Origin: Spirochaetaceae bacterium
GTDB lineage: Bacteria > Spirochaetota > Spirochaetia > SZUA-6 > RPPD01
Length of the DNA stretch: 6,644 nt
Reading direction: 5' to 3'
NCBI GenBank assembly: GCA_003818675.1
Contig: RPPD01000132.1
Coordinates: 1-6,644, forward strand
Shown: positions 6,289-6,644 of the stretch, one piece after another
Position numbering within the stretch: the first letter of the stretch is position 1
How the letters are laid out: each line of letters begins with the position of its first letter
Position numbers and translations under genes: made by a program
Notes under the pieces: model-generated
The model's input: only the letters and a program-made list of their open reading frames with translations
The model's database searches: none
Told to the model about the DNA's origin: nothing

Positions 6289-6375
6289 TAAGGAGACGAG
6301 GAATGGATTCGAGACATGTTCCACTCGGGACCCCCATTTATTCCTGCTTTTCTTTTTTATCTGTGTGAATCTGTG
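6240..6375. repeat. inverted repeat built of 10-bp CACAGATNAA-like units
   Basis: Left arm, plus strand: three tandem units CACGGATGAA (6240-6249), CGCAGATCAA (6250-6259) and CACAGATGAA (6260-6269). Right arm, read on the minus strand: CACAGATTCA (6375-6366) and CACAGATAAA (6365-6356). Bases 6250-6269 can pair with 6356-6375 over 20 positions with two mismatches and two G-U pairs, leaving a loop of about 86 nt. The left arm lies inside the last codons of the MFS gene, and a run of six T (6377-6382) follows the right arm. Units of this kind resemble short dispersed intergenic repeats I have seen in assorted bacterial genomes, but I cannot check copy number here. It could double as a loose plus-strand terminator. 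Confidence 0.6.
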
Positions 6376-6407
6376 GTTTTTTATCTCTTAATTAAAAGGC
6401 CATCCGC

Positions 6408-6441
6408 AAAAAAAAGCCCGACCAAATAGCGGCCGGGCTTT
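6408..6441 (-). terminator. intrinsic terminator of gnd
   Basis: Read on the minus strand, AAAGCCCGGCC (6441-6431) pairs with GGTCGGGCTTT (6423-6413) as an 11-bp stem with one G-U pair and a 7-nt loop. Eight T on the RNA-like strand end at 6408, three of them within the stem. It starts 20 nt after the gnd stop codon. The plus strand has only three T after the stem, so it should act mainly on gnd. Confidence 0.9.
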
Positions 6442-6461
6442 CAAATACAAAATATCAACAA

Positions 6462-6644
6462 TTAGACCACGTACTGGCTTGCAGCAGTATTACCGCCGCG
6501 TCCTGTCCAGTTGGTGTGGAAAAACTGCCCGCGGGGCTTGTCCAGCCGCTCGTAGGTGTGCGCGCCAAAATAGTCGCGTTGCGCCTGAAGCAGGTTGGCC
6601 GGAAGTTTCTCTGTCCTGAAACCGTCAAAGTAGCAGAGGGCGGT
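6462..6644 (-). CDS. gnd: 6-phosphogluconate dehydrogenase (decarboxylating), C-terminal 60 residues
   Basis: The frame is open from the right edge to a TAA at 6464-6462. The visible residues include [20 protein letters not shown], then [15 protein letters not shown] and [12 protein letters not shown], which are the conserved C-terminal landmarks of 6-phosphogluconate dehydrogenase. This tail region reaches across the dimer to help form the partner's active site. The full enzyme, about 470-480 residues in this long form, oxidises 6-phosphogluconate to ribulose 5-phosphate and CO2 with reduction of NADP+ (some relatives use NAD+), in the cytoplasm. The N-terminal coenzyme domain lies outside the window, so cofactor preference cannot be judged. 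It converges on the MFS gene with 173 bp between stops. Confidence 0.95.
   Translation of the reverse strand, partial: TALCYFDGFRTEKLPANLLQAQRDYFGAHTYERLDKPRGQFFHTNWTGRGGNTAASQYVV

Noticed and set aside
6408..6441. Bidirectional terminator shared by the MFS gene and gnd
   Set aside because: The plus strand has only three T after the stem, so efficient plus-strand termination is not supported; it is called for gnd only.

Overview
The window carries seven protein-coding genes, two of them cut by the window edges, and no rRNA, tRNA, CRISPR array or insertion sequence that I can recognise. The gene set suggests an anaerobic bacterium: a complete electron-bifurcating NfnAB pair (NADH-dependent reduced ferredoxin:NADP+ oxidoreductase) is the centrepiece. 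A spirochaete (Spirochaetota) or similar anaerobe is my best guess. It rests on the long N-terminal extension and overall sequence style of NfnB and on a lipoprotein signal with a relaxed lipobox (VFTS-C). This is inference, not proof.

Layout. Positions 1-275 (+) hold the C-terminal 90 residues of an unrecognised helical, probably coiled-coil protein. It converges, with a 10-bp gap, on a minus-strand block that reads right to left: nfnA (4113-3253), nfnB (3256-1760, overlapping nfnA by 4 bp), a four-helix membrane protein with what looks like a degenerate GGDEF domain (1691-753), and a small four-helix membrane protein (729-286). The nfnAB pair has a plausible sigma70-type promoter at 4177-4205. 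A second candidate promoter (1713-1741) may serve the two membrane-protein genes separately.

The 227-bp region 4114-4340 is divergent. A near-consensus promoter on the plus strand drives a 196-residue helical lipoprotein (4341-4931), which ends in a strong intrinsic terminator (4956-4991). An MFS transporter of the 'DVSSEMIYP' type follows at 5011-6288. Its last 10-15 codons run into an imperfect inverted repeat built of 10-bp units (about 6240-6375). Beyond this, a minus-strand terminator (6408-6441) closes a 6-phosphogluconate dehydrogenase gene (gnd), of which the last 60 residues are visible.

Functionally, NfnAB and 6-phosphogluconate dehydrogenase are both NADPH sources but lie in separate transcription units. 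The remaining genes are envelope or membrane proteins of unknown role. Most of the window looks like ordinary chromosomal sequence. The points most worth a second look are the degenerate GGDEF membrane protein behind nfnAB, the 10-bp-periodic inverted repeat at the MFS/gnd junction, and the unrecognised lipoprotein.
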